From assembly GCA_051985675.1 (NCBI GenBank), contig JBPYFJ010000135.1, positions 1 to 64,000 of the forward strand: a stretch of 64,000 nucleotides of DNA. Reading direction: 5' to 3'. The position numbers and the translations under genes were made by a program. Shown in pieces: positions 1 through 8,349 of this stretch. Origin of the DNA: JAFAXD01 sp051985675 (GTDB taxonomy: Bacteria > Pseudomonadota > Alphaproteobacteria > Rhizobiales > Xanthobacteraceae). The notes beneath the pieces are model-generated. The model had not been told where the DNA came from and did no database searches. It saw only the letters and a program-made list of their open reading frames with translations. Within the stretch, counting starts at the first letter, position 1; every line of letters begins with the position of its first letter.

Positions 1-118
1 TAGTTGTGCCAACAAAGCAGGCATGATGCCGGTGCAAAATGCTGCTCCCATCTATTGCAAACAAGCAACACTGCGTTCGGTCAGGCGCCGCTCCGATCAT
101 TGAATCAGCGCGTCCTTG

Positions 119-865
119 ATGCTGGCCGACATCTCCGTCCTGCAGCTCGCCCTGATCGCACTCGTGGCCGTGCTCACGTCGATCATCGGGGGGCTCGCTG
201 GCTACGGCACCGGTGCCCTGATGCCATTGGTGCTGGTGCCGATTGTCGGCCCGGAGCCGGTCGTTCCGATCATCGCGCTCTCGGCCCTGTTTACCAATTC
301 GAGCCGGGCCATCGCCTTCCGCCCGGCCATAAATTGGCGCTGTGCCGCAATCGTGCTCGTTGCCGCCGTGCCCACCTGCGTCCTCGGGGCCTGGGGTTAC
401 ACGACCCTGAGCGGCCGCGGGGTCATGGTCCTGATCGGGACCGTAATGATCGCGAGTGTGCCGGTGCGGCGCCTGGCGCTGCGCCGCGGGTTCAAGCTGG
501 GGGATCGTGCGCTGGCGGTGGCGGCGGTCGCATGGGGGATGATCGTGGGCGGGACGACCGGCGCCGGGGCCATCCTGCTGTCGATGCTGTTGGCGGCCGG
601 CCTCAACGGCGCCGCCGTGATCGCGACCGACGCTGCGATCTCGATCGCGGTCGGCCTCGTCAAGGTCATCGTGTTCGGCGTGGCCGGTGTGGTCGGCGCG
701 AAGGTCATCGCCGTCGCCGCCCTCATCGGCCTAGCGGGTTTTCCGGGTGCGTTCCTCGCCAAACGTCTGGTCGACAAGCTGCCGTTGCGCGCTCACGTCG
801 CCATTCTCGACGCGGTTGTTGCGATCGGCGGGACGCTGCTGATTCTCGACGCCGTGACCGGATAG
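119..865 (+). CDS. TauE/SafE-family membrane permease
   Basis: A 248-residue integral membrane protein of the TauE/SafE (DUF81) family, which exports sulfite, sulfonates or similar small organic anions across the inner membrane. The family's glycine-rich signature GGLAGYGTG lies at residues 24-32, and its internal repeat is echoed by VGGTTGAGA near residues 143-151. About eight hydrophobic segments fill the whole length, and the family is usually 240-270 residues. A TTG sits directly before the ATG at 119; the ATG was chosen. No good Shine-Dalgarno sequence is visible. The gene converges with the DUF2158 gene 15 bases away. The substrate cannot be told from sequence. Confidence 0.85.
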   Translation: MLADISVLQLALIALVAVLTSIIGGLAGYGTGALMPLVLVPIVGPEPVVPIIALSALFTNSSRAIAFRPAINWRCAAIVLVAAVPTCVLGAWGYTTLSGRGVMVLIGTVMIASVPVRRLALRRGFKLGDRALAVAAVAWGMIVGGTTGAGAILLSMLLAAGLNGAAVIATDAAISIAVGLVKVIVFGVAGVVGAKVIAVAALIGLAGFPGAFLAKRLVDKLPLRAHVAILDAVVAIGGTLLILDAVTG

Positions 866-880
866 GAGCCCCGCGCGGCG

Positions 881-1285
881 TTAGGCCGGAACCGCCCGCT
901 GGCGGCGCCCGGGAGCTCCGCTTTGGTCGGACGCTTCCTCGTCTTCCTCGTCCTGGTCCTCGCCGCTCGCCTCTTCGTCCTCGTCCTCCTCGTCGTCTTC
1001 GTCTTCCTCATCTTCGTCGTCTTCTTCTTCTTCGTCGTCGTCCTCGTCATCCTCTTCGTCGTCGTCATCCGCAGCAGCGCGTGCGGGATCGTCTTCCTCG
1101 TCCGCATCGAGATCCTCGTCGCTGCCGAAGGCGCGCTCGAGCGCAAGCGTCGGAATCGGCTCGCGGAAGAACTCTCCGCCTTCGCCGAGCCAGATGCACT
1201 CGACCGTGTCCTCGTCGACGGCGACGACTGTCATGGGTTGGCCACCTGATTTCAAATTGACGATCTGGCCGGGAGCAAACTTCAT
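881..1285 (-). CDS. DUF2158 (YodC-like) protein with long acidic tail
   Basis: A 134-residue protein in two parts. Residues 1-54 match the small YodC/DUF2158 fold, with a pattern like FxxGQIVxLKSGGxxMTV followed by CIWLGEGGEFF. Residues 55-134 are almost only Asp and Glu, ending in a short basic tip (PGRRQR). The domain is normally a 60-70 residue protein by itself, so the tail is an extension. The start at 1285 is set by a strong AGGAGGAG Shine-Dalgarno sequence just upstream. Function of DUF2158 is unknown. A charge-mimic, cation-binding or chaperone-like role for the tail is only a guess. Confidence 0.75.
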   Translation of the reverse strand: MKFAPGQIVNLKSGGQPMTVVAVDEDTVECIWLGEGGEFFREPIPTLALERAFGSDEDLDADEEDDPARAAADDDDEEDDEDDDEEEEDDEDEEDEDDEEDEDEEASGEDQDEEDEEASDQSGAPGRRQRAVPA

Positions 1286-1374
1286 GGTTCTCCTCCTGGA
1301 ACAGGGTGGAAATACCGCAGGTGCGATTGAGTGCTGAACCGGGGTCACATTAAGCGACGCAAATGACGGATTGA

Positions 1375-2277
1375 TCACGGCCACTTGGCAATCGGCGGCA
1401 TCGACGAGAGGATCGATTCCACATTGCCGCCGGTTTTGAGCCCGAACACGGTGCCGCGGTCATAGAGCAGATTGAACTCGACATAACGACCCCGGCGCAC
1501 CAGCTGCTCATCGCGCTCGGCCAACGTCCAAGGAGTCGAATAGTTCCGGCGCACCAGCTCCGGATAAACGCGTGCGAACGCGCGACCAACGTCGCGGGTA
1601 AATGCAAAATCCTCGTCCCAGTCGCCGCTGTCATGCCAGTCGTAGAAAATGCCGCCGACGCCACGCGCTTCGCCGCGATGCCGCAGGTGGAAGTACTCAT
1701 CGCACCACGTCTTGTAGCGCTCATAGGGCGCTACCCGCGCGTGCGCCGAGCAGGCCGCCGCCATCGCGGCGTGAAACGATTGCGTGTCCCGATCGTCCGG
1801 TGTGCGCCGCGCCGCGAGCAGCGGAGTGAGGTCGGCCCCGCCGCCAAACCAGGCCTTCGAGGTGACCACGAACCGGGTATTCATATGTACGGCGGGGACG
1901 TGCGGGCTCACCATATGGGCGATCAGGGAAATGCCGGACGCCCAGAAGCGCGGATCGGTTTTCGCGCCGGGGATTTCATTGCGGAATTCCGGCGCGAACT
2001 CGCCGAACACCGTGGAGACGTGCACGCCGACCTTTTCGAACAGCCGGCCCCGCATCATCGCCATGACGCCGCCGCCGCCGGGCGCGCCGGTGTGGTCGGT
2101 CCGCGACCAGGGCGAACGCACAAAATTCCCCGGCGCCTGATCATAGAGCGAGGCCGGTGCATCCCGTTCGAGGGTCTCGAAGGCGCCGCAGATCTCGTCA
2201 CGCAGGCTCTCGAACCAGGCGCGCGCGCGTGTCTTGCGGTCTTCGAGGACGGCCGGATCGGGCAAGGGGGATGACAT
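1375..2277 (-). CDS. hemF: Oxygen-dependent coproporphyrinogen III oxidase
   Basis: HemF performs the aerobic oxidative decarboxylation of coproporphyrinogen III to protoporphyrinogen IX in cytoplasmic heme synthesis. The 300 residues equal the family length. Recognisable blocks are GAPGGGGVM (65-72), the SPHVPAVHMNTRF core (124-136), WFGGGADLTP (143-152), EARGVGGIFYD (203-212) and GRYVEFNLLYDRGTVFGL (263-280). The frame stays open further upstream, but homology begins at this ATG. It lies 32 bases behind trmL on the same strand and is probably co-transcribed with it. It is well placed beside the bc1 genes, which need heme. Confidence 0.95.
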   Translation of the reverse strand: MSSPLPDPAVLEDRKTRARAWFESLRDEICGAFETLERDAPASLYDQAPGNFVRSPWSRTDHTGAPGGGGVMAMMRGRLFEKVGVHVSTVFGEFAPEFRNEIPGAKTDPRFWASGISLIAHMVSPHVPAVHMNTRFVVTSKAWFGGGADLTPLLAARRTPDDRDTQSFHAAMAAACSAHARVAPYERYKTWCDEYFHLRHRGEARGVGGIFYDWHDSGDWDEDFAFTRDVGRAFARVYPELVRRNYSTPWTLAERDEQLVRRGRYVEFNLLYDRGTVFGLKTGGNVESILSSMPPIAKWP

Positions 2278-2309
2278 TCGGATCGGATTCGGGCGCTGCT
2301 GGTTGTAAG

Positions 2310-2792
2310 TCAAGCGTCGGACTGTCGACGCGGCGTCAGTTCGGCGGCTACAAGCTGTCGCTTCGCCTCTCCGAGTGCCATGGCGCACGCCATCGCAACA
2401 TTGATCGAGCGCAAGCCGGGTCGCATCGGGATCAATAGTCTAACATCGGCCCGCGCATGCACGGTCGGCGGGACCCCTGCGGTTTCACGGCCGAACAAAA
2501 GAACGTCGGCCGGGGCAAAACAATGGTCGAGATAACTCATTGTCGCCTGTGTGGTGAACACGACGAGGCGCAGACCCGCGTCATGGCGAAAATTCTCGAA
2601 GGCCGCCCATGATCGGTGGCGAACTATGACCACGTGATCGAGGTAGTCCATGCCCGCCCGCCGAAAGGCGCGGTCAGAGCTCGGGAATCCGCTCGGCTCG
2701 ATCAAGTGCGCTTCCACGCCGAGGCAGGCGCACAGCCGCAAGATCGTGCCGGTATTTTGCGGAATGTCCGGCTCAAACAATGCAATCCGCAT
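2310..2792 (-). CDS. trmL: tRNA (cytidine/uridine-34 2'-O)-methyltransferase TrmL
   Basis: A SPOUT-class RNA methyltransferase (SpoU family, TrmL/CspR group) that 2'-O-methylates the wobble base of certain leucine tRNAs. It is a minimal knotted domain of 160 residues, as usual for TrmL. Visible are the N-terminal block EPDIPQNTGTILR (7-19), motif 2 LLFGRETAGVP (98-108) and motif 3 IPMRPGLRSINVA (121-133), which together make the SAM-binding knot. It is the first gene of a likely trmL-hemF unit and is divergent from petA. The last residues are basic and variable. Confidence 0.93.
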   Translation of the reverse strand: MRIALFEPDIPQNTGTILRLCACLGVEAHLIEPSGFPSSDRAFRRAGMDYLDHVVIVRHRSWAAFENFRHDAGLRLVVFTTQATMSYLDHCFAPADVLLFGRETAGVPPTVHARADVRLLIPMRPGLRSINVAMACAMALGEAKRQLVAAELTPRRQSDA

Positions 2793-3123
2793 GATTCATT
2801 GGTAGGGCGAAACGAGGTTGCGCGAAACCCCGCGGGACCCGATGAATCGGCGCTGCGCGCGGCTCCGCGCCGCGAATGGCTCCGCAACGGGCCGCATTTT
2901 CCGGCGACTGGGTCCGCGTTGAGCATGCGTCCTTTGTGCGTTGCTTGGTCGCCCTTGCGCTCTCCCGACAAGGGTGCCAATAGAACCCCCGCCGGAGCGG
3001 CCTCCTTCCCAGGGAGGGCCTCGGCACGCCCGGGGCGCCTGAGGAGGCGGCAAGAATCGGGGGGGCGCGAAGCGGCACACCGCCGGCTTGGCGACCGCGC
3101 GGACCGGAAAGGAACTTGACACC
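2793..3123. other. Divergent intergenic region, trmL / petA
   Basis: This 331-base gap separates two divergent genes and must hold the promoters of both the trmL-hemF unit and petA-fbcH. It is GC-rich with short inverted stretches. I see no FixK/Fnr box, EcfG promoter, GANTC cluster or convincing small gene. A Shine-Dalgarno sequence (GGAAAGGAA, 3106-3114) marks the petA start at its right end. Confidence 0.4.
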
Positions 3124-3651
3124 GTGACAACAGCGTCTTCGGCCGAACCCACGCGCCGCGATTTTCTCTATATTGCGACCGCGGTGGTGGGAGCCGTGGG
3201 CGGCGCTGCCGCCTTGGTCCCACTGATCGCGCAAATGAATCCGGACGCCTCGACGGTCGCGGCTGGCGCCCCGATCGAGATCGACCTCGCCCCGATCACC
3301 GACAATCAGGCGATCAAGGTATTCTGGCGCAGCAAGCCGATCTACATCTGGCATCGCACCAAACCCGAGATCGAAGCGGCCCAGAACGTCGACGTCGCGA
3401 CGTTACCCGATCCGCAGGCCGACGCGGCGCGGGTCAAGGACGGCCACGATCAGTGGCTGGTCGTCATCGGAATCTGCACGCATCTCGGCTGCATCCCGCT
3501 GGCGCACGAGGGCGATTATGGCGGCTTCTTTTGCCCGTGCCATGGTTCCCAATACGATACGTCCGGCCGCATTCGCCGCGGTCCCGCCCCGGCCAACCTC
3601 GCGATTCCTCCTTACGCATTCGTCTCCGATTCCAAGATCAGGATCGGTTAG
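3124..3651 (+). CDS. petA: Ubiquinol-cytochrome c reductase, Rieske iron-sulfur subunit
   Basis: The Rieske subunit of the cytochrome bc1 complex carries electrons from ubiquinol at the Qo site to cytochrome c1 on the periplasmic side. In this 175-residue protein a twin-arginine-like motif TRRDF (10-14) precedes the single membrane helix (about 15-36). Cluster ligands are C118 and H120 in CTHLGC and C137 and H140 in CPCHGS; C123 and C139 form the usual disulfide. The GTG at 3124 was chosen because of the Shine-Dalgarno sequence 9 bases upstream and because homologues begin with MTTAS. It is followed after 51 bases by fbcH. Confidence 0.97.
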   Translation: MTTASSAEPTRRDFLYIATAVVGAVGGAAALVPLIAQMNPDASTVAAGAPIEIDLAPITDNQAIKVFWRSKPIYIWHRTKPEIEAAQNVDVATLPDPQADAARVKDGHDQWLVVIGICTHLGCIPLAHEGDYGGFFCPCHGSQYDTSGRIRRGPAPANLAIPPYAFVSDSKIRIG

Positions 3652-3702
3652 ACGGTTCTCGTCTTTCTCAACTGCGACCAGACCCAGTTCCGAGACCGAA
3701 CC

Positions 3703-5889
3703 ATGACCGGACATTCCACCATCGACCCGCCGACCGGGGCGTGGCCCACCCAGTTGAAACGGTCGGACGGCAAGGGCCTCTACGAGCCTCCGGTCTATCG
3801 GCCGAAGAACGGACTGCTGCGTTGGTTCGAAGCGCGGCTGCCCGTCGGCGGGCTGGTTTATTCGTCGGTGGTCACCTATCCGACGCCGCGGAACCTGAAC
3901 TACTGGTGGACCTTCGGCGCCATTCTGACGTTCATGCTGGTCGCGCAGATCGCGACCGGCGTTGTGCTGGTGATGCATTACGCGGCCACGGCCGACGGCG
4001 CCTTCAATTCCGTCGAGCACATCATGCGCGACGTCAACTATGGCTGGTTGCTGCGTTATCTGCATGCCACCGGCGCCTCGATGTTCTTCCTCGCGGTCTA
4101 CATCCACATGTTCCGCGGCATGTACTACGGCTCCTACAAGGCGCCGCGCGAGGTGCTGTGGATCCTCGGGGCGATCATCTACCTGCTGATGATGGCGACC
4201 GGGTTCATGGGCTACGTGCTGCCGTGGGGCCAGATGAGCTTCTGGGCCGCAACCGTCATCACCAACCTGTTCTCAGCGATCCCGATCGTCGGCGATCCGA
4301 TCGTCACCTGGCTGTGGGGTGGCTACGCGGTCGGCGAGCCGACGCTGCAGCGCTTCTTCTCGCTCCACTATTTGCTGCCGTTCGTGATCCTCGGCGTCGT
4401 GGTGCTGCACATCTGGGCGCTGCACGTCGTCGGCCAGAACAATCCGGCGGGCGTCGATCCGCAGACCGAAAAGGACACCGTTGCGTTCACGCCGTACGCG
4501 ACGTTGAAGGACGTGTTCCTCATCGCCGTGTTCTGCATCCTCTACGGCTGGTTCGTTTTCTATATTCCGAATTATCTGCTGGCCGCCGACAATTACATCC
4601 CCGCCAATCCTGGCGTTACGCCGACCCACATCGTGCCGGAGTGGTACTACCTGCCGTTCTACGCGATCCTACGCTCGATCCCGAACAAGCTGCTGGGCGT
4701 CGTCGCGCTATTCGCGTCGATCGTGGTTCTGTTTTTCCTGCCGTGGCTCGACAGCTCGAAGGTGAGGTCGGCGACCTACCGGCCGCTCTATCGGCAGTTC
4801 TTCTGGATCTTCGTTGCGGTCTGCATCGGGCTTGGCTACCTCGGCGCGCAGCCGCCGGAAGGAATCTACGTCATCGCGGCCCGCATCCTGACCGCGTGGT
4901 ACTTCATTCATTTCCTGATCATTCTTCCGCTGATCGGTCGCCTCGAAACGCCGCGGCCGGTCCCGAACTCGATCTCGGAGGCGGTGCTCAAGAAGAAGGC
5001 GGTGGCAAGCGCCGCACTGCTCGTGCTCGCGGCCAGCCTCGGCGTTGCCGGGCTGCTCGGTTCTGCGAAGCCGGCGATCGCCGCCGAGGAGCCGGAGCCC
5101 GCGCAGCAGAGGTGGTCGTTCTGGGGGCCGTTCGGCATCTACGACACCGCGCAGTTGCAGCGCGGCTTCAAGGTCTACCGCGAGGTCTGCCAGGCCTGCC
5201 ACGGACTGAAGCTCGTCGCGTTTGGCAGCTTGGCTTGGCCGGGTGGACCCGGTTTCACCGAGGAGCAGGTCAAGGCGATCGCCGCCGAATACAAGGTCAA
5301 GGCCGAGCCGAACGAACAGGGCGAGGTTTTGGAGCGGCCCGCGCGACCTGCCGATTACTTTCCGCCGCCGTTTCCCAACGAGCAGGCGGCTCGCGCCGCC
5401 AACGGCGGTGCGCTTCCGCCCGACATGTCGGTGCTCGCCAAGGCGCGCGCGTTCGAGCGCGGATTTCCGTGGTTCATCTTCGACATCTTCACGCAATATG
5501 TCGAGGAGGGCCCCGACTATATTCATGCGATCTTGACCGGCTATGAGGATCCGCCGCCCGGATTCAAGATGCCGTCGCCGAACTCGAGCTACAACAAATA
5601 CTTTCCGGGACACGCGATCGGCATGCCGAAGCCGTTGTCCGACGGCCAGGTGAGCTATACCGACGGTACCAAGGAAACGGTCGATCAATATGCCAAGGAC
5701 ATCTCGGCATTCCTGATGTGGGCGGCGGAGCCGCATCAGGACGCGCGCAAGCGGATCGGACTGCAGGTTTTCATCTTTCTGATCGTCCTGTCGGTGTTGC
5801 TGTATTTTACGAAGAAGAAGGTTTGGCACGACATCGAAAAGCCCGGTGAGGTTGCCAAGGGGCGGGATCCTCACGCCAAGACTGCGTGA
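3703..5889 (+). CDS. fbcH: Fused cytochrome b / cytochrome c1 (bc1 complex)
   Basis: A single 728-residue reading frame encodes both cytochrome b and cytochrome c1. Residues 1 to about 425 are cytochrome b, with the Qo segment GYVLPWGQMSFWA and the PEWY motif. After a hydrophobic segment and an Ala-rich processing site (AKPAIAAEEPEP, about 459-470) comes cytochrome c1, with the heme motif CQACH at 496-500, an axial-Met region near YFPGHAIGMPKPL and a C-terminal membrane anchor ending KKKVWHD. The same fusion is known from Bradyrhizobium, where the precursor is cleaved after export. It forms an operon with petA. Confidence 0.97.
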   Translation: MTGHSTIDPPTGAWPTQLKRSDGKGLYEPPVYRPKNGLLRWFEARLPVGGLVYSSVVTYPTPRNLNYWWTFGAILTFMLVAQIATGVVLVMHYAATADGAFNSVEHIMRDVNYGWLLRYLHATGASMFFLAVYIHMFRGMYYGSYKAPREVLWILGAIIYLLMMATGFMGYVLPWGQMSFWAATVITNLFSAIPIVGDPIVTWLWGGYAVGEPTLQRFFSLHYLLPFVILGVVVLHIWALHVVGQNNPAGVDPQTEKDTVAFTPYATLKDVFLIAVFCILYGWFVFYIPNYLLAADNYIPANPGVTPTHIVPEWYYLPFYAILRSIPNKLLGVVALFASIVVLFFLPWLDSSKVRSATYRPLYRQFFWIFVAVCIGLGYLGAQPPEGIYVIAARILTAWYFIHFLIILPLIGRLETPRPVPNSISEAVLKKKAVASAALLVLAASLGVAGLLGSAKPAIAAEEPEPAQQRWSFWGPFGIYDTAQLQRGFKVYREVCQACHGLKLVAFGSLAWPGGPGFTEEQVKAIAAEYKVKAEPNEQGEVLERPARPADYFPPPFPNEQAARAANGGALPPDMSVLAKARAFERGFPWFIFDIFTQYVEEGPDYIHAILTGYEDPPPGFKMPSPNSSYNKYFPGHAIGMPKPLSDGQVSYTDGTKETVDQYAKDISAFLMWAAEPHQDARKRIGLQVFIFLIVLSVLLYFTKKKVWHDIEKPGEVAKGRDPHAKTA

Positions 5890-5907
5890 CGCGTTCGACG
5901 CCCGCGC

Positions 5908-6786
5908 ATGACCAAATGTATTCTCGGAATCATCGGCGGCTCGGGCATCTATGACCTGCCCGGGCTCGCGAACGCCCGTCACGCGCGCATCACGAGCCCC
6001 TGGGGTGAACCGTCGGCACCGATCCTCACCGGCGAGCTTGCAGGTCTTCCGATTGTATTCCTGCCGCGTCACGATCGCGGCCACCGCTTGTCGCCGTCCG
6101 ACATCAACTACCGCGCCAATATCGATGCGCTCAAACGGTTGGGGGTCACCGACCTGATCTCGCTCTCCGCCTGCGGTTCGTTCAAGCCGGAGCTTCCGCC
6201 GGGCACATTCGTTCTTATCGATCAGTTCATCGATCGAACCTACCGGCGTGAAAGCTCGTTCTTCGGTAAAGGTCTTGTCGCGCACGTGTCGATGGCGCAC
6301 CCGGTGTCGCCGCGTCTGCGCATCCATCTCGCCGCTGCGGCCGCCGCGGAAGGCATCGAGGTTGTGCGCGACGGAACCTACGTGTGTATCGAGGGACCGC
6401 AGTTTTCGACGCTGGCGGAAAGCCTGACCTACAAGAACCTGGGCTATTCGGTGATCGGCATGACCAACATGCCGGAAGCGAAGCTCGCGCGCGAGGCCGA
6501 GCTCTGCTACGCGACCGTCGCCATGGTAACCGACTTCGACTGCTGGCATCCGGATCACGACGCCGTCACCGTTCAAGACATTATCAAGGTGCTCGCCGCC
6601 AATGCCGACAAGGCAAAGCGTCTGGTCGCGCGCTTGGCGCATGTTTTGCCGCGCGAACACGAGCCTTGCCCGATCGGATCCGACCGCGCCCTGGAAACCG
6701 CGCTGATTACGGCGCCCGAGGCGAGGGATCCCGAGCTGATCAAGAAGCTTGATGCGGTGGCAGGGCGGGTACTGCGGGGCAAGTAG
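5908..6786 (+). CDS. mtnP: S-methyl-5'-thioadenosine phosphorylase
   Basis: MtnP phosphorolyses methylthioadenosine, the by-product of polyamine and homoserine-lactone synthesis, into adenine and methylthioribose-1-phosphate. The 292-residue protein has the phosphate-binding start GGSGIYDLPG (10-19), the PRHDRGHRLSPSDINYRANI block and the methionine-loop block MTNMPEAKLAREAELCYA. These fix it as the MTAP branch of the purine nucleoside phosphorylase family. The ATG lies 18 bases after fbcH. The adenine it releases is the substrate of apt, which follows 81 bases downstream, so the two genes make one salvage step. Confidence 0.94.
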   Translation: MTKCILGIIGGSGIYDLPGLANARHARITSPWGEPSAPILTGELAGLPIVFLPRHDRGHRLSPSDINYRANIDALKRLGVTDLISLSACGSFKPELPPGTFVLIDQFIDRTYRRESSFFGKGLVAHVSMAHPVSPRLRIHLAAAAAAEGIEVVRDGTYVCIEGPQFSTLAESLTYKNLGYSVIGMTNMPEAKLAREAELCYATVAMVTDFDCWHPDHDAVTVQDIIKVLAANADKAKRLVARLAHVLPREHEPCPIGSDRALETALITAPEARDPELIKKLDAVAGRVLRGK

Positions 6787-6867
6787 GCGATTTCACTGGC
6801 GTTTCATCCACGCTAAAGTCCCGGCACTGCCTGGTTTCCACACGAGCGGTTTTTCCCTGTCGAGCCG

Positions 6868-7419
6868 ATGATGACCAGCCCCGCCCTTGAACACGATCTC
6901 AAAGCCGCTATTCGGACGATCCCGGATTATCCGAAACCTGGGATTCTGTTTCGCGATATCACGACGCTGCTCGGCGATGCGCGGGCGTTTCGGCGGGCGG
7001 TCGACGAGCTCGTGCAGCCATGGGCGGGAGGCAAGATCGACAAGGTCGCCGGGATTGAGGCGCGCGGTTTCATTCTCGGCGGTGCGGTCGCGCATCAGGT
7101 CTCGGCCGGCTTCATTCCAATTCGCAAGAAGGGCAAGCTCCCGCACAAGCGGGTGAGCATCGCCTATTCACTCGAGTACGGCCTCGACGAGATGGAGATC
7201 CACGAAGACGCCGTGGCGAAGGGCGAGCGGGTGATCATTGTCGATGATCTGGTGGCAACCGGCGGAACCGCCGAGGGGGCGGTCAAGCTGCTGCGTCAGA
7301 TGGGCGCCGAGGTGTTGGCGGCGTGCTTCATCATCGACCTGCCGGATCTCGGCGGCGCCGACAAGATCCGCAAGCTCGACGTTCCGGTGCGGACCTTGAT
7401 CAGCTTCGAAGGACACTGA
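6868..7419 (+). CDS. apt: Adenine phosphoribosyltransferase
   Basis: Apt joins adenine to PRPP to give AMP. The protein is 183 residues, in the family range. Key parts are the N-terminal FRDITTLL (28-35), the flexible loop IRKKGKLPH (85-93) and the PRPP-binding motif VIIVDDLVATGGTAEGA (122-138). Two ATGs occur in tandem (6868 and 6871) and either could start the protein. Context with mtnP supports recycling of adenine from methylthioadenosine. Confidence 0.95.
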   Translation: MMTSPALEHDLKAAIRTIPDYPKPGILFRDITTLLGDARAFRRAVDELVQPWAGGKIDKVAGIEARGFILGGAVAHQVSAGFIPIRKKGKLPHKRVSIAYSLEYGLDEMEIHEDAVAKGERVIIVDDLVATGGTAEGAVKLLRQMGAEVLAACFIIDLPDLGGADKIRKLDVPVRTLISFEGH

Positions 7420-7436
7420 CCGAATCCGGCTCGGCT

Positions 7437-8156
7437 CTATCCAAGCGACGAGTTCAGGTCGGTCGCGAGCAACGCGAGGTCGAGTTCGCGCAACTGGCGA
7501 AAGCACTGTCTCAACCAGTCGCCAAGCTCGTTCCAGAGCTCGTCCGGAAGGTCGTACTGAATCCGCTGATAAAGATTGGCGAACGAACATGGCGGTCGTT
7601 CGCAGACGGCCTGCAGGTCGGCCGAGAGCGGCGGGATTTTCAGCATCGGTGCTCCCGCGAGGCCCGGCGCAAGCGGTCCGAGTTCATGGCCCTGCGTCAC
7701 CGGCTCATTGTCGACCGCTACGAAGGTGAAGTCTGGAAACTGGTCTCGCAGGATCGCATAGGCTCGCGCCGATAGGTCGTCGGGCGTCGCGACAAACAAG
7801 ACGATCGGCTTGATCAGCCGGCGTTTGGCCTCGGCCGCGAAGTCGACATCGCGCATGATCACGAACAACGGGGCCAATGCCCGGCAGCCGACATCAACGA
7901 TTTTTGGAGCGCCGTCATCACTGGCGAGCTGCTCGAACAGGGCCATTTGGCCGCGAATGTCGGCGATCGATGCCGGCGTCGTGAATTCGGGCAGGAACGC
8001 CGCAAGGCCGGGCCCGTCGGAGCCAAGATCGAAGGCAGCGACCGGCCGTTCGTTGGCGTGTTGAAATTCTATGCATAGCCGAGCCGTCAGCGTCTTGCCG
8101 ACCCCCGGGCGCGCGGAACATATGAAGAAGAGGTTTGTCGGGCGGCCCACGGCCAT
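7437..8156 (-). CDS. P-loop ATPase-like protein, ParA/MinD-type fold
   Basis: A 239-residue protein with an N-terminal Walker A loop, CSARPGVGKTLTAR (13-26), followed by an acidic switch-like strand (AAFDLGSDGP) and a later strand IVLFVATPDD. The order resembles deviant-Walker ParA/MinD or cobyrinate-synthase-like NTPases, but the signature lysine position and Walker B are not clear enough to name a subfamily. The Cys-rich C-terminal third shows no recognised domain. It stands alone on the minus strand, converging with apt. Function is unknown; an accessory role in partitioning or cofactor handling is possible. Confidence 0.6.
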   Translation of the reverse strand: MAVGRPTNLFFICSARPGVGKTLTARLCIEFQHANERPVAAFDLGSDGPGLAAFLPEFTTPASIADIRGQMALFEQLASDDGAPKIVDVGCRALAPLFVIMRDVDFAAEAKRRLIKPIVLFVATPDDLSARAYAILRDQFPDFTFVAVDNEPVTQGHELGPLAPGLAGAPMLKIPPLSADLQAVCERPPCSFANLYQRIQYDLPDELWNELGDWLRQCFRQLRELDLALLATDLNSSLG

Positions 8157-8349
8157 CCTCGTGCCAAGTCCGCCAAAGCGATGAGTACGTCGCCGATCAG
8201 AATCAGGAGCCTATGCGGGAGTAAGATCAGACCATGCCCGAAATCGGGCGATCAAGTGGGAAATTTGGGCTCGTCCAAGTGTATTTTCGCCGGCGGGCAA
8301 GCAATCCCCGCTCGCGTGCGCGACTTGCGTGATCGTTCGAGGAAAGGCC

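Noticed and set aside
4708..6660. 650-codon open frame on the minus strand opposite fbcH and mtnP
   Set aside because: Its translation is Arg/Asp/His-biased without domains, and both real genes on the plus strand are certain. It is the usual antisense open frame of high-GC coding DNA.
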